DNA of 64,000 nucleotides from Embleya sp040629175 (GCF_040629175.1 NZ_JBEXUX010000055.1:5440-69439); one strand, 5' to 3'; positions 9,439 to 17,968 are shown, numbered from the stretch's first letter. Numbers and translations: made by a program. Notes: generated by a model from the sequence alone, not told the origin.

Positions 9439-10214
9439 TCGGCCTCGTTCTCGCCGCCGGCGCCGGCCGCCGGCTGCGCCCGCATACCGACACGCTGCCC
9501 AAGGCCCTGGTGCCGGTGGGCGCGCCCGGTGCGCCGGACAGCGAACGGTCGATCCTGGAGGTCACGCTGTCGCACTACGCCTCGGTCGGACTGACCGAGG
9601 CCGCGATCGTGGTCGGCTACTGCGGCGACGCGATCCGCGACCGGCAGAGCGTGCTGGAGAGCCGGTACGGCCTGAAGCTGCACATGGTCGACAACGACAA
9701 GGCCGAGGAGTGGAACAACGCCTACTCCCTGTGGTGCGCGCGGGACTACCTCGCGGACGGCGTGCTGCTGGCCAACGGCGACACGCTGCACCCGGTCTCG
9801 GTGCAGGAGACGATGCTCGCCGCGCGCGACACCTCCGGGTCCGGCGCCAAGGGCATCATCCTGGCCCTGGACACCGCCAAGCCGCTCGCCGACGAGGAAA
9901 TGAAGGTCACCCTCGGCGAGGACGGCCGGATGCGCCGGATCACCAAGCTGATGGACCCGGCCGAAGCGGCCGGCGAGTACATCGGCGTCACGCTGATCGA
10001 GGGCCACGCGGCGCCCGCGCTGATCGAGTCGCTCCAGGCGACCTTCGAGCGCGACCCGCAGCTCTACTACGAGGACGGCTACCAGGAGCTGGTGAACCGG
10101 GGCGGCCGGGTCGACGTGCAGCCGATCAGCGCGCCGGACACCCGGGTGCCGTGGACCGAGATCGACACCACCGAGGACCTCACGGTCGCGCGGGAGATCG
10201 CGTGCCGGTACTGA
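9435..10214 (+). CDS. sugar/alcohol-phosphate nucleotidyltransferase
   Basis: The 259-residue protein has the nucleotidyltransferase signature LVLAAGAGRRLRP at residues 4-16, with the lysine of LPKALVPVG and the metal-binding NGD at residues 112-114. This family (LicC, inositol-1-phosphate and glucose-1-phosphate transferases) couples CTP or UTP to a phosphorylated alcohol or sugar. Placed between two CDP-alcohol phosphotransferases, it is best read as a cytidylyltransferase making a CDP-activated head group. The ATG overlaps the upstream stop (ATGA), so translation is coupled. The actual substrate is unknown. Confidence 0.88.
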   Translation: MIGLVLAAGAGRRLRPHTDTLPKALVPVGAPGAPDSERSILEVTLSHYASVGLTEAAIVVGYCGDAIRDRQSVLESRYGLKLHMVDNDKAEEWNNAYSLWCARDYLADGVLLANGDTLHPVSVQETMLAARDTSGSGAKGIILALDTAKPLADEEMKVTLGEDGRMRRITKLMDPAEAAGEYIGVTLIEGHAAPALIESLQATFERDPQLYYEDGYQELVNRGGRVDVQPISAPDTRVPWTEIDTTEDLTVAREIACRY

Positions 10215-11272
10215 CCCGACTGGTTCCCACCCCGCTCACCGTCGACATCCGCGCGGGCGCGGTCGACGACCTGGCGGCCATCCTGGCCGACCGCCGGGTC
10301 TCGACCTCCGGCCGGATAGCGGTGGTGGTCAGCGAGGGCTCCGGCACGCGACTGCGCGAACGCTTCGCGCCGCAACTGCCGGGCGCCGAGTGGTACAGCG
10401 TCGCCGGCGGCACCCTGACCGCCGCCGTCGACCTGGCCGACCGGATGCGCGGCGGGGCCTACGACGCGGTGGTCGGCCTCGGCGGCGGCCGGGTCCTGGA
10501 CGCGACCAAGTACGCCGCCGCGCGCGTGGGCCTGCCCATGGTCGCGGTCGCCACCAACCTCGCCCACGACGGCATCGCGTCGCCGGTGAGCATCCTGGAC
10601 AACGACGCCGGCCGCGGCTCCTACGGCGTGCCCACCCCGATCGCGCTGGTGGTGGACCTGGACCTGGTCCGCGCCGCACCGCAGCGCTTCGTGCGCTCGG
10701 GCATCGGCGAGTCGTTGTCCAACCTGTGCGCGGTCGCCGACTGGGAGCTCTCCCAGCGCGAGACCGGCGAGCCGGTGGACGGCCTGGCGGTCGCGCTGGC
10801 CCGCACCTCCGGCGACTCGATACTGCACCGCCCGGGCGGGATCGAGGACGACGACTTTCTCGTGGCCCTGGCCGAGGGCCTCGTACTCTCCGGCATCGCG
10901 ATGTCCGTGGCCGGCACCACACGTCCCTGCAGTGGGGCCTGCCACGAGATCTCGCACGCGATCGACCTGCTCTACGGCGAGCGCGACGGTCACGACGGGC
11001 TGCACGGCGAACAGGTCGGCCTGGGTGCCGCGTTCGCCACGTACCTGCGCGGCGACGTCGAGCTGACCAAGCTCTTGACGAGCACTCTCGATCGGCACAA
11101 GCTGCCGGTCGTGCCGGAGCATCTCGGCTTGACCATCGACGAATTCGTGGCGGCGGTGAGTCACGCGCCCCAGACCCGTCCGGGACGCTTCACCATCCTC
11201 GAACATCTCGACCTCGACAATGACGCCATCCGGGATTCGGTGACCGAATATGTCCACACCTACGGCGGCTGA
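10202..11272 (+). CDS. glycerol-1-phosphate dehydrogenase-like metal-dependent alcohol dehydrogenase
   Basis: The 356-residue protein matches the G1PDH/AraM branch of iron-containing alcohol dehydrogenases. It has the nucleotide loop GLGGGRVLDATKYAA (about 94-108) and a metal-site aspartate in NLAHDGIASP. The remaining ligand blocks are SGACHEISHAID (about 245-256) and LHGEQVGLG (about 267). Such enzymes reduce dihydroxyacetone phosphate to sn-glycerol 1-phosphate, the archaeal enantiomer. The GTG at 10202 overlaps the preceding gene by 13 nt. Followed by CDP-alcohol chemistry, it probably supplies a polyol phosphate to the nucleotidyltransferase; a dehydroquinate-synthase-like activity is less likely. 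Confidence 0.82.
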   Translation: MPVLTRLVPTPLTVDIRAGAVDDLAAILADRRVSTSGRIAVVVSEGSGTRLRERFAPQLPGAEWYSVAGGTLTAAVDLADRMRGGAYDAVVGLGGGRVLDATKYAAARVGLPMVAVATNLAHDGIASPVSILDNDAGRGSYGVPTPIALVVDLDLVRAAPQRFVRSGIGESLSNLCAVADWELSQRETGEPVDGLAVALARTSGDSILHRPGGIEDDDFLVALAEGLVLSGIAMSVAGTTRPCSGACHEISHAIDLLYGERDGHDGLHGEQVGLGAAFATYLRGDVELTKLLTSTLDRHKLPVVPEHLGLTIDEFVAAVSHAPQTRPGRFTILEHLDLDNDAIRDSVTEYVHTYGG

Positions 11273-12032
11273 GCTTCGCTCGGTCGTACACCCCGAGGGC
11301 CTGCTGGACCGGCGCAGTGGCGAACACTGGGCCGGGCGCATCTACATGCGGCAGATCTCCCTCCAGGTCACCCGACGCATCGTCGGGACCCGGGTGACGC
11401 CCAACGGGCTCACCTACATGATGATCCTCGCGGGCATCGCCGCGGGCGCCGCGCTGATCCTGCCCGGGATCGCCGGCCCGCTCGCGGCGCTGATCCTGGT
11501 GCAGCTCTACCTCCTGCTCGACTGCGTCGACGGCGAGGTGGCCCGCTGGCGCCGGCAGACCTCGGTCACCGGTGTCTACCTCGACCGGGTCGGCCACTAC
11601 CTCTCCGAGGCGGCGCTGCTCTCCGGCGCCGGCCTGCACGCCGCCGGCGTCCTGGACGGCGGTGGCTTCAACGGCTACGCGACGCTGGGCGTGGTCGCCG
11701 CGCTGGGCGCGATCCTGATCAAGTCGGAGACCGACCTGGTCGACGGCGCCCGGGCCAAGAGCGGCCTGCCGCCCGTGCAGGACGCGGCCGCCGTGCCGCG
11801 TTCCTCGGGGGCCGCCTCGGCCCGCAAGCTGGTCGCCTCGCTCAAGTTCCACCGCCTGGTCGGCGCCGTCGAGGCGTCGATCTTCCTGCTTCTGGCGGGT
11901 CTGCTCGACCTGGTGCTCGACGACGGCGGCCTGCTGTACAGCAGGATCGCGGTCGGCGCGCTCGCCGCCATCGCGCTCCTGCAGACCGTGCTGCACCTGA
12001 TCAGCGTGCTCATGTCGAGCAGGCTCCGGTGA
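11250..12032 (+). CDS. CDP-alcohol phosphatidyltransferase with His at the last motif position
   Basis: The 260-residue integral membrane protein has the CDP-alcohol phosphotransferase motif at residues 91-116: D91-x2-D94-G95-x2-A98-R99-x8-G108-x3-D112-x3-H116. The canonical motif ends in Asp, proposed as the catalytic base, but this one ends in His. Hydrophobic helices surround the motif. It overlaps the dehydrogenase by 23 nt and the next GT2 gene by 4 nt, so it belongs to the same operon. It should join a CDP-activated alcohol to a second alcohol, perhaps a lipid or inositol type acceptor. The His suggests a subfamily with altered chemistry or substrate. Confidence 0.85.
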   Translation: MSTPTAAELRSVVHPEGLLDRRSGEHWAGRIYMRQISLQVTRRIVGTRVTPNGLTYMMILAGIAAGAALILPGIAGPLAALILVQLYLLLDCVDGEVARWRRQTSVTGVYLDRVGHYLSEAALLSGAGLHAAGVLDGGGFNGYATLGVVAALGAILIKSETDLVDGARAKSGLPPVQDAAAVPRSSGAASARKLVASLKFHRLVGAVEASIFLLLAGLLDLVLDDGGLLYSRIAVGALAAIALLQTVLHLISVLMSSRLR

Positions 12033-12949
12033 CCGCCGCGGCTGCCCAGGGGCAGCGCACCGGCGACGGCACCGCGGCGGATCGCATCACGCTCGGCGCG
12101 GTCGTGCTGACCATGGGCGACCGCCCGGTCGAGCTGGACCGGCTGCTGCGCTCGGTCGCCGACCAGGTCGGCGACCCGATGGCGGTGGTCGTGGTGGCCA
12201 ACGGCGGCCCGCTGCCGGAGCTGCCCGAGGGCACGGTGGGCATCCCGCTGCCGAAGAACGTCGGCATCCCCGCCGGCCGCAACGTGGGCACCGCGGGGCT
12301 GCCGGCCGGCACCGACGTGGTGCTCTTCCTCGACGACGACGGCCGCCTCGGCGGCACCGACGCCGGTCGGTTGTTGCGCGAGGCGTTCGCGGCGAACCCG
12401 CGCCTGGGCATCGTCAGCTTCCGGATCGTGGACCCGGAGAGCGGCGAGACCCAGCGCCGGCACGTGCCCCGGATCCGGGTCGGCGATCCGCTGCGCTCGG
12501 GGCCGGTGACCACCTTCCTCGGCGGCGCCAGCGCGGTGCGCGCGGCCGTGCTGGAGGAGGTCGGCGGACTGCCCGACGACTTCTTCTACGCACACGAGGA
12601 GACCGACCTCGCGTGGCGCGCGCTCGACGCCGACTGGGAGATCGAGTACCGCGCGGACATCGTGCTGGAGCACCCCAAGACCAGCCCGGCGCGGCACGCG
12701 GCGTTCTTCCGGATGAACGCGCGCAACCGGGTCTACCTGGCCCGCCGCAACCTGCCGTGGCCGATCGTGCCCGCCTACCTGGGCACCTGGGTCGTGCTCA
12801 CCGCCGCCCGCCGGCCGTCCAAGGAGAACGCCCAGGCCTGGCTGGCCGGCTTCCGCGAGGGCTGGAAGACCCCGAGCGGCCCGCGCAAGCCGATGGCCTG
12901 GCGGACCGTCTGGCGAATGACCAGGCTCGGCCGTCCGCCCGTCATCTGA
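12029..12949 (+). CDS. GT2-family glycosyltransferase, rhamnosyltransferase-like
   Basis: The 306-residue protein has a GT-A fold. VVVVANGGPLPEL begins the nucleotide site. KNVGIPAGRNVG follows, then the metal-binding FLDDDGRLGG near residue 101 and GASAVRAAVLEEVGGLPDDFFYAHEETDLAWR near 165-198, of which the HEETDL block is the usual catalytic-base region. The arrangement resembles WbbL-like rhamnosyltransferases. The GTG start overlaps the previous stop by 4 nt. It acts in the cytoplasm on the polymer exported by the next two genes. The transferred sugar is not predictable. Confidence 0.9.
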   Translation: MTAAAAQGQRTGDGTAADRITLGAVVLTMGDRPVELDRLLRSVADQVGDPMAVVVVANGGPLPELPEGTVGIPLPKNVGIPAGRNVGTAGLPAGTDVVLFLDDDGRLGGTDAGRLLREAFAANPRLGIVSFRIVDPESGETQRRHVPRIRVGDPLRSGPVTTFLGGASAVRAAVLEEVGGLPDDFFYAHEETDLAWRALDADWEIEYRADIVLEHPKTSPARHAAFFRMNARNRVYLARRNLPWPIVPAYLGTWVVLTAARRPSKENAQAWLAGFREGWKTPSGPRKPMAWRTVWRMTRLGRPPVI

Positions 12950-13006
12950 CAGGCTGGAATTCTCGTACCGTTTCGATTTCGATCCGACGCAGACGAAAGT
13001 GTCAAC

Positions 13007-13927
13007 GTGGCCAACAGCGCGCAGGCCGACACCCTGAGCCCACAGGGGACATCGGCGCCCCCCGGTTCGTCCGAACCTCTGGCGGATCTCGCCGCCCGCT
13101 ACAAGCTGACGGTCAGCGGCGCCCGACCGGGGCTGTTCTCGTACACGAAGCAGCTCTGGGCCCGGCGCCACTTCGTGGTCGCCTTCGCCAACGCCAAGAC
13201 CCGGGCGACCTACAGCACCGCCAAGCTCGGCCAGGTGTGGCAGGTGCTCACCCCGCTGCTGAACGCGGCCGTGTACTACCTGATCTTCGGCTACCTGGTG
13301 AAAACCAAGGGCGGCATCGAAAACTACGTCGCCTTCCTGGTGACCGGCGTCTTCGTGTTCACGTTCACGCAGAGCGCGGTCCTCGCCGGCAGCCGGGCGA
13401 TCAGCGACCAACTCAACCTGATCCGCGCGCTGCACTTCCCGCGCGCGTGCCTGCCGATCTCGTTCACCATCGTGCAGCTCCAGCAGCTCTTGTTCTCCAT
13501 GGTCGTGCTGTGCGCGATCGTGCTGGGCACCGGTGAGCCGCTCAGCCTGAAGTGGCTGCTGATAGTGCCCGCGTTGCTGCTGCAGTTCGTCTTCAACGTC
13601 GGCCTGAGCCTGGTGCTGGCCCGCATCGGCGCCGTGATGGTGGACATCAAGCAGTTGCTGCCGTTCATCCTGCGCACCTGGCTGTACGTCAGCGGCGTCT
13701 TCTACAGCCTGGACAACTACACCAAGGACGCACCGTCCTGGGTGGCCCGGGTGCTGGAGGCCAACCCCGGCGCGGTCTACATCGAGCTGGTGCGTGACGC
13801 GCTGATCGACAGCCACACCGACATCCCCCTGCACACCTGGGGCTACGCGGTCGGCTGGGCGATCCTGATGGGCTTCGGCGGTTACGTGTACTTCTGGAAG
13901 GCGGAAGAGAGGTACGGCCGTGGCTGA
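13007..13927 (+). CDS. polysaccharide/teichoic acid ABC exporter permease (Wzm/TagG type)
   Basis: The 306-residue protein has a 55-residue cytoplasmic N terminus and six hydrophobic segments, typical of ABC-2 permeases of the Wzm/TagG group. FANAKTRATYSTAKLGQVWQ precedes the first helix, an amphipathic interface helix usual in this family. With the ATPase that follows and overlaps by 8 nt it forms the exporter that flips the lipid-linked polymer across the membrane. The position directly after the biosynthetic genes supports this. Confidence 0.92.
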   Translation: MANSAQADTLSPQGTSAPPGSSEPLADLAARYKLTVSGARPGLFSYTKQLWARRHFVVAFANAKTRATYSTAKLGQVWQVLTPLLNAAVYYLIFGYLVKTKGGIENYVAFLVTGVFVFTFTQSAVLAGSRAISDQLNLIRALHFPRACLPISFTIVQLQQLLFSMVVLCAIVLGTGEPLSLKWLLIVPALLLQFVFNVGLSLVLARIGAVMVDIKQLLPFILRTWLYVSGVFYSLDNYTKDAPSWVARVLEANPGAVYIELVRDALIDSHTDIPLHTWGYAVGWAILMGFGGYVYFWKAEERYGRG

Positions 13928-14786
13928 GCAGCCGGCAATCATGAGTTGGAGCGAGGTCACCGAACAGTCCGAGGTCGAGGTGCCCGAACAGAGCCAACCG
14001 CAGGAACCGAAGCAGGCCCCCGAGCCGGCGGAGATCCCGCCCACCGTCGTGGTCGACGACGTGCACCTGATCTACCGGGTGCACGGGGCCTCCTCGGGCA
14101 AGGGCAGCGCGACCTCCGCGCTGTCCCGGCTGGCGCTGCGCAAGAAGGCCACCGGCGTCACCGAGGTGCACGCGGTGCGCGGCGTCAGCTTCGTCGCGTA
14201 CAAGGGCCAGGCGATCGGCCTGATCGGCCGCAACGGCTCCGGCAAGAGCACGCTGCTCAAGTGCATCGCCGGCCTGCTGCCGCCGACCACGGGCAAGATC
14301 TACAGCGACGGCCAGCCGTCGTTGCTCGGCGTCAACGCGGCGATGATGAACGACCTCACCGGTGAGCGGAACATCATCCTGGGTTGCCTGGCGATGGGCA
14401 TGACCCAGCAGGAGGCCGAGGCCAACTACGACGAGATCGCCACGTTCTCCGGCCTCAACGCCTACAACGGCAAGGACTTCACCAAGCTGCCGATGCGCAC
14501 CTACTCGTCCGGCATGGCGGCCCGCCTGCGGTTCTCCATCGCCGCCGCGCGGACGCACGACGTGCTGATGATCGACGAGGCGCTGGCCACCGGCGACCGC
14601 GAGTTCCAGCTCAAGAGCGAGGCCCGGATCCGCGAGCTGCGCAAGGAGGCCGGCACGGTCTTCCTGGTCAGCCACAGCATGAAGTCGATCCGGGACACCT
14701 GCGACCGGGTGATCTGGCTCGACCAGGGCGTGATCAAGATGGACGGGCCGATGGAGCAGGTCGTCAACGCCTACGAGGGCAAGTAG
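13920..14786 (+). CDS. polysaccharide/teichoic acid ABC exporter ATPase (Wzt/TagH type)
   Basis: The 288-residue protein has a Glu/Pro-rich N-terminal extension of about 40 residues and then a complete ABC ATPase. Walker A is GRNGSGKST (about 103-111), the signature is YSSGMAARL (about 194), Walker B is VLMIDEAL (about 216), and the switch His sits in VSHS (about 251). ATYSS-type signatures with SGM are typical of the Wzt/TagH group. No C-terminal carbohydrate-binding domain is present, so export probably does not depend on a capped chain end. The GTG start lies inside the permease gene, giving coupled expression. Confidence 0.93.
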   Translation: MAEQPAIMSWSEVTEQSEVEVPEQSQPQEPKQAPEPAEIPPTVVVDDVHLIYRVHGASSGKGSATSALSRLALRKKATGVTEVHAVRGVSFVAYKGQAIGLIGRNGSGKSTLLKCIAGLLPPTTGKIYSDGQPSLLGVNAAMMNDLTGERNIILGCLAMGMTQQEAEANYDEIATFSGLNAYNGKDFTKLPMRTYSSGMAARLRFSIAAARTHDVLMIDEALATGDREFQLKSEARIRELRKEAGTVFLVSHSMKSIRDTCDRVIWLDQGVIKMDGPMEQVVNAYEGK

Positions 14787-14870
14787 CGACATCGCGCCAC
14801 CCGCACGTCCGCACCACCAGTACGACCAGCACCACCCGCACCACAATGCACCACGCGAAGGGGTTCACCG

Positions 14871-15506
14871 GTGTCCTTGCAGGTCCTGGCGGAGAGTACC
14901 GACGACAACCTCGACATCGAGATCCTGCGGGACGTCAACGGACTCACCGAACACACCTCATGGGCACACGGGGGCATGGAGTTCATGGGCGAGTACGGCA
15001 TGTTCGCCGTACTCGCCGTACTCGCCCTGCTCGCGTGGTGGCGGGCCCGCTCCCGCCCCGACCACACCGCGGCCATGGCCGGCCTCGTCTGGGCCCCGCT
15101 CGCGGCCCTGGTGGCGGAGCTGGCGAACGCGCCGCTGCGCGAGTGGGTGAACCGGCCGCGTCCGTTCCTGAGCCACGACGGGCTGCACGTGCTCGTCGCA
15201 GGCAAGACCGACCCGTCCTTCGCCTCCGACCACGCGCTGACCACGATGGCGTTGGCGGTCGGGATCCTGGTGGTGGACCGCCGGATCGGGATCCTGGCGG
15301 TGCTCGCCTCGGTGTTCACCGGTTTCTCCCGGCTGTACGTGGGCGTGCACTATCCGACCGACGTGCTCGCCGGGTTCGCGCTCGGCGCGCTGGTCGCGCT
15401 GGTCGGGTCGATGTTCATGGGTCGGGTCCTGGAACCGGTGGTGCGGCTGGTCGAACGCGGGCCGCTGCGTCCGCTGGTGGCGGCCGAGCCGCGCCCGGCC
15501 GGATGA
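14871..15506 (+). CDS. PAP2-family phosphatase
   Basis: The 211-residue membrane protein carries the three phosphatase motifs of the PAP2 superfamily: NRPRP near residue 94, SFASDHA near 116 and SRLYVGVHYPTDVLAG near 154-169. The His in each of the last two are catalytic. Such enzymes dephosphorylate undecaprenyl diphosphate or other lipid phosphates on the outer face. Its place after a polymer exporter suggests recycling of the lipid carrier. The start is preceded by a region rich in GCACCAC repeats (14808-14860) with no other obvious function. Confidence 0.88.
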   Translation: MSLQVLAESTDDNLDIEILRDVNGLTEHTSWAHGGMEFMGEYGMFAVLAVLALLAWWRARSRPDHTAAMAGLVWAPLAALVAELANAPLREWVNRPRPFLSHDGLHVLVAGKTDPSFASDHALTTMALAVGILVVDRRIGILAVLASVFTGFSRLYVGVHYPTDVLAGFALGALVALVGSMFMGRVLEPVVRLVERGPLRPLVAAEPRPAG

Positions 15507-15534
15507 CGGCGACGCGGCCGAGGGGGCGGACACG

Positions 15535-16254
15535 ATGGGCACGGACACCGAGGACGGCCGCGACGCCGGACGCCTGGGCGAGCGACTGAGCCTGCGCGAA
15601 CAGGTCGCGCGCGCGATCCGGGCCGCCCTGCTGGCGGGCCGGATGCAGCCCGGAGTGGTCTACTCCGCGCCCGCCCTGGCCACCCGATTCGGGGTGTCCG
15701 CGACGCCGGTTCGCGAGGCGCTGCTCGATCTGGCCAAGGACGGCCTGGTCGAGCCGGTACGCAACAAGGGATTTCGGGTTCGCGGCCTGTCCGCCGCCGA
15801 CCTGGACGACATCCACGACCTGCGCGAGCTCCTGGAGATACCGATCGTCGGGCGGCTCGCCGAGGACGGTTGCGTCGCCGCGCTGCCCGCCCTGCGGGCG
15901 TTGGTCGACGAACTCGCCGACGCGGTCGCCCGGGTCGACGCGCCGGCCTACGTGGAGGCCGAGGATCGTTTCCACGCCCACCTGCTCGGCCTGGCGGGCA
16001 ACGCGCGCCTGGTCCGGATGGCCGCCGAACTACGGGCCCAGGCACGGTTGTACGGCCCACGTCCGTTGGCCGATCCGGCCGACCGGAACCTGATCGCCGC
16101 CGAGCATCACCGGTTGCTCGACCTGATCGAGGCCGGCGATCGGGCCGGCGCCGAGGCGTCGACCCGGCGGCACCTGGCCCGCTCGCGCCGCCCGGCCCCC
16201 GACCTGCCGCCCGCGGCGGCACCGGCCGACCCGCCGTCCCCCGAACGGCCGTAA
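15535..16254 (+). CDS. GntR-family transcriptional regulator with FCD ligand domain
   Basis: The 239-residue protein has an N-terminal winged helix (about 17-85) with the family pattern YSAPALATRFGVSATPVREALLDLAKDGLV. An all-helical FCD-type domain (about 92-215) follows, and its conserved Asp and His residues (DLRELLE, RFHAHLL, EHHRLLD) bind metal or a carboxylic acid. The tail is Pro/Ala-rich. GAGGGGG precedes the ATG. The 28-nt gap after the PAP2 gene permits cotranscription. Target and ligand are unknown. Confidence 0.9.
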   Translation: MGTDTEDGRDAGRLGERLSLREQVARAIRAALLAGRMQPGVVYSAPALATRFGVSATPVREALLDLAKDGLVEPVRNKGFRVRGLSAADLDDIHDLRELLEIPIVGRLAEDGCVAALPALRALVDELADAVARVDAPAYVEAEDRFHAHLLGLAGNARLVRMAAELRAQARLYGPRPLADPADRNLIAAEHHRLLDLIEAGDRAGAEASTRRHLARSRRPAPDLPPAAAPADPPSPERP

Positions 16255-16343
16255 CCCGGGCTCGCCTCGCTCGTTGTCCCGTCGAGCCGCCGCCGCGTGG
16301 CCGGCCGTCACGCGAGGATTCCGAGCATCCGGGAGAACCCCAC

Positions 16344-17213
16344 ATGTTGGTCCGCACCGCGCTCACGGGTGCCTGCTGCGCCCTCCTCCTGGCCGGGGCC
16401 ACCGGTTGTCAGGGTGACGACGTGCAACCTCAGGGAGCGCAGGCCAAGGGCAGTGCCGGGCCCGCGAACGGCCCGTCCGAGGCGGTCCTGGCGGTCCGCA
16501 AGGCGGCCGATGTCACGACCGGCGCGAAGAGTTCGCGCACCCGCACCACGATGACGATGCAAAACGCCGACCGGGTGGTCAAACTCACCGGGCAGGGCAT
16601 GTTCGACTACGTCCGGCACATCGGTTCGCTCACGGTCGACGCGCCCAAGGACTCCGGCATCGTCGGACCGCTCCAGGAGATCCTCACCCCGGACGCGCTC
16701 TACATGAAGAACGGGTCGCCGGGTGTGCCCAAGGACAAGTGGGTGCGGTTGGCGATCGACGGGCTGGCCGACGGCAACCTGGTCAGCGGCGGTGCCACCG
16801 ACCCCGGGACGTCCTTCGAGATACTGCGCGGGGTCAACGACGACGTGGTGCTCGTGGGCAGCGAGAAGCTCGGCGCGGACACGGTACGGCACTATCGGGG
16901 CACGCTGGACATCCGCAAGGCGCACGACCTGACCGCGCCGGAGGTGCGCGGCCCGCTGGCCGCCGCGCTCAAGACCTTCGACGGCGCGCCGATCCCGTTC
17001 GACGCCTACCTCGACGACGCCGGCCGACTGCGCAGGGTCGAGGAGTCGTTCGCGTTCGTGATGGGCCCGGACCAGGCCAAGACGGCGACCGCGAAGGTGC
17101 TCTCGGCGGCGGAACTGTACGACTTCGGCGTCGTGGTCGACGTCAAGCCGCCCGAGGCCAAGGATCTCTACGTCGCGCCGAACCCGTCCGGCACCCCGGC
17201 GGGGCGCGGCTGA
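16344..17213 (+). CDS. secreted lipoprotein, LppX/LprG-like
   Basis: The 289-residue protein begins with a lipoprotein signal peptide whose lipobox AGATGC places the acylated Cys near residue 24. A Gly/Ala/Gln-rich linker comes next. The remaining 230 residues alternate beta-strand and loop segments as in the actinobacterial LppX/LprAFG-like lipoproteins, which bind lipids on the outer membrane face. That fold assignment rests on overall layout only. GGGAG lies 9 nt before the ATG at 16344; the frame is open further upstream, but no better start is seen. Confidence 0.8.
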   Translation: MLVRTALTGACCALLLAGATGCQGDDVQPQGAQAKGSAGPANGPSEAVLAVRKAADVTTGAKSSRTRTTMTMQNADRVVKLTGQGMFDYVRHIGSLTVDAPKDSGIVGPLQEILTPDALYMKNGSPGVPKDKWVRLAIDGLADGNLVSGGATDPGTSFEILRGVNDDVVLVGSEKLGADTVRHYRGTLDIRKAHDLTAPEVRGPLAAALKTFDGAPIPFDAYLDDAGRLRRVEESFAFVMGPDQAKTATAKVLSAAELYDFGVVVDVKPPEAKDLYVAPNPSGTPAGRG

Positions 17214-17334
17214 GTCACTCCCGCGGCGTCGTTCCGGGCGGTCCCCAAATGACCCAGGCGTGCCATGTCGGCGCTGCGGAGCCGCCCCTACGCTGGATGG
17301 GCCGAGGCCCGTCCGGGGTGCGCACGAGGAGGTG

Positions 17335-17577
17335 ATGTGGGTGTCACGGTTCTCCGATCGCCGTGTACACGACCACGTCGTCCTCGACGAGATCGAGCTC
17401 TACAGTGACCTGATGATCGCGGCGTCGGCCAGCGAGGGCCCGCTCACGCAGGCCCAGATCGACGCCGTGCTCGGACTCGTCGGCGGCTGGGGGACAGGGG
17501 CCCACACCCGGGCCGGCCCCCGTCGCCGCGGCCTCAGGAGCGCACCAGGCGTGCGATCGCCTGGGACGCCTCCTTGA
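17335..17577 (+). CDS. small conserved hypothetical protein
   Basis: The 80-residue reading frame starts at an ATG with GAGGAGG immediately upstream. It encodes a short acidic-basic protein with the segment DEIELYSDLMIAASAS. I recall similar segments in small Streptomyces proteins without known function. The last 25 residues are Arg/Gly/Pro-rich and unlike the rest. They read into the 3' end of csoR on the opposite strand with a 44-nt convergent overlap, so the natural end of the family may lie near residue 55. Confidence 0.6.
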   Translation: MWVSRFSDRRVHDHVVLDEIELYSDLMIAASASEGPLTQAQIDAVLGLVGGWGTGAHTRAGPRRRGLRSAPGVRSPGTPP

Positions 17578-17920
17578 CCTTTTCCTCCGCTTCCGGGCCA
17601 CCCTTTTCCACCGCGTTGGCGACACAGTGCCCGAGATGTTCCTCCAGCAGGCTGAGCGCGAACGATTGCAGCGCCTTGGTCGCCGCCGAGACCTGCGTAA
17701 GGATGTCGATGCAGTATTCGTCCTCGGAGACCATCCGCTGCAGCCCGCGGATCTGCCCCTCGACCCGGCGCAGCCGCTTCAGGTGCTCGTCCTTGCGCCC
17801 GCTGTAGCCGTGTCCGTGCCCCGACGCCTCGTGCGTCGCGGTTGCCGTCGCGTCCGGAGTCTGCGAGTCCTGTTCCACCGTCGTCTCCCGTATCTCTGCG
17901 GCCGTTCCCCACGTGTCCAT
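17534..17920 (-). CDS. csoR: CsoR-family copper-sensing repressor
   Basis: The 128-residue protein is a DUF156/CsoR four-helix repressor. Its metal ligands C70, H95 and C99 are spaced exactly as C36/H61/C65 of mycobacterial CsoR, so Cu(I) is the expected signal. DNA-facing basic residues sit in HLKRLRRVEGQIRGLQRM (about 46-63). The His-rich N-terminal extension (HEASGHGHGYS) is longer than usual and may bind metal too. A G/C-tract operator lies 34 bp upstream, so it probably represses itself. No copper ATPase or chaperone gene lies beside it. Confidence 0.92.
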   Translation of the reverse strand: MDTWGTAAEIRETTVEQDSQTPDATATATHEASGHGHGYSGRKDEHLKRLRRVEGQIRGLQRMVSEDEYCIDILTQVSAATKALQSFALSLLEEHLGHCVANAVEKGGPEAEEKVKEASQAIARLVRS

Positions 17921-17953
17921 GGCTCGATCGGGCGACCGTCCATTACCCGAATT

Positions 17954-17968
17954 TACCCCCGGGGGGTA
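17954..17968. promoter_or_regulatory. CsoR-type operator
   Basis: The palindrome TACCCCC-GGGGGGTA has the pseudo-symmetrical TA-Cn-Gn-TA form of known CsoR operators. It sits 34 bp upstream of the csoR start codon, where a bound repressor would block the promoter. Confidence 0.75.
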
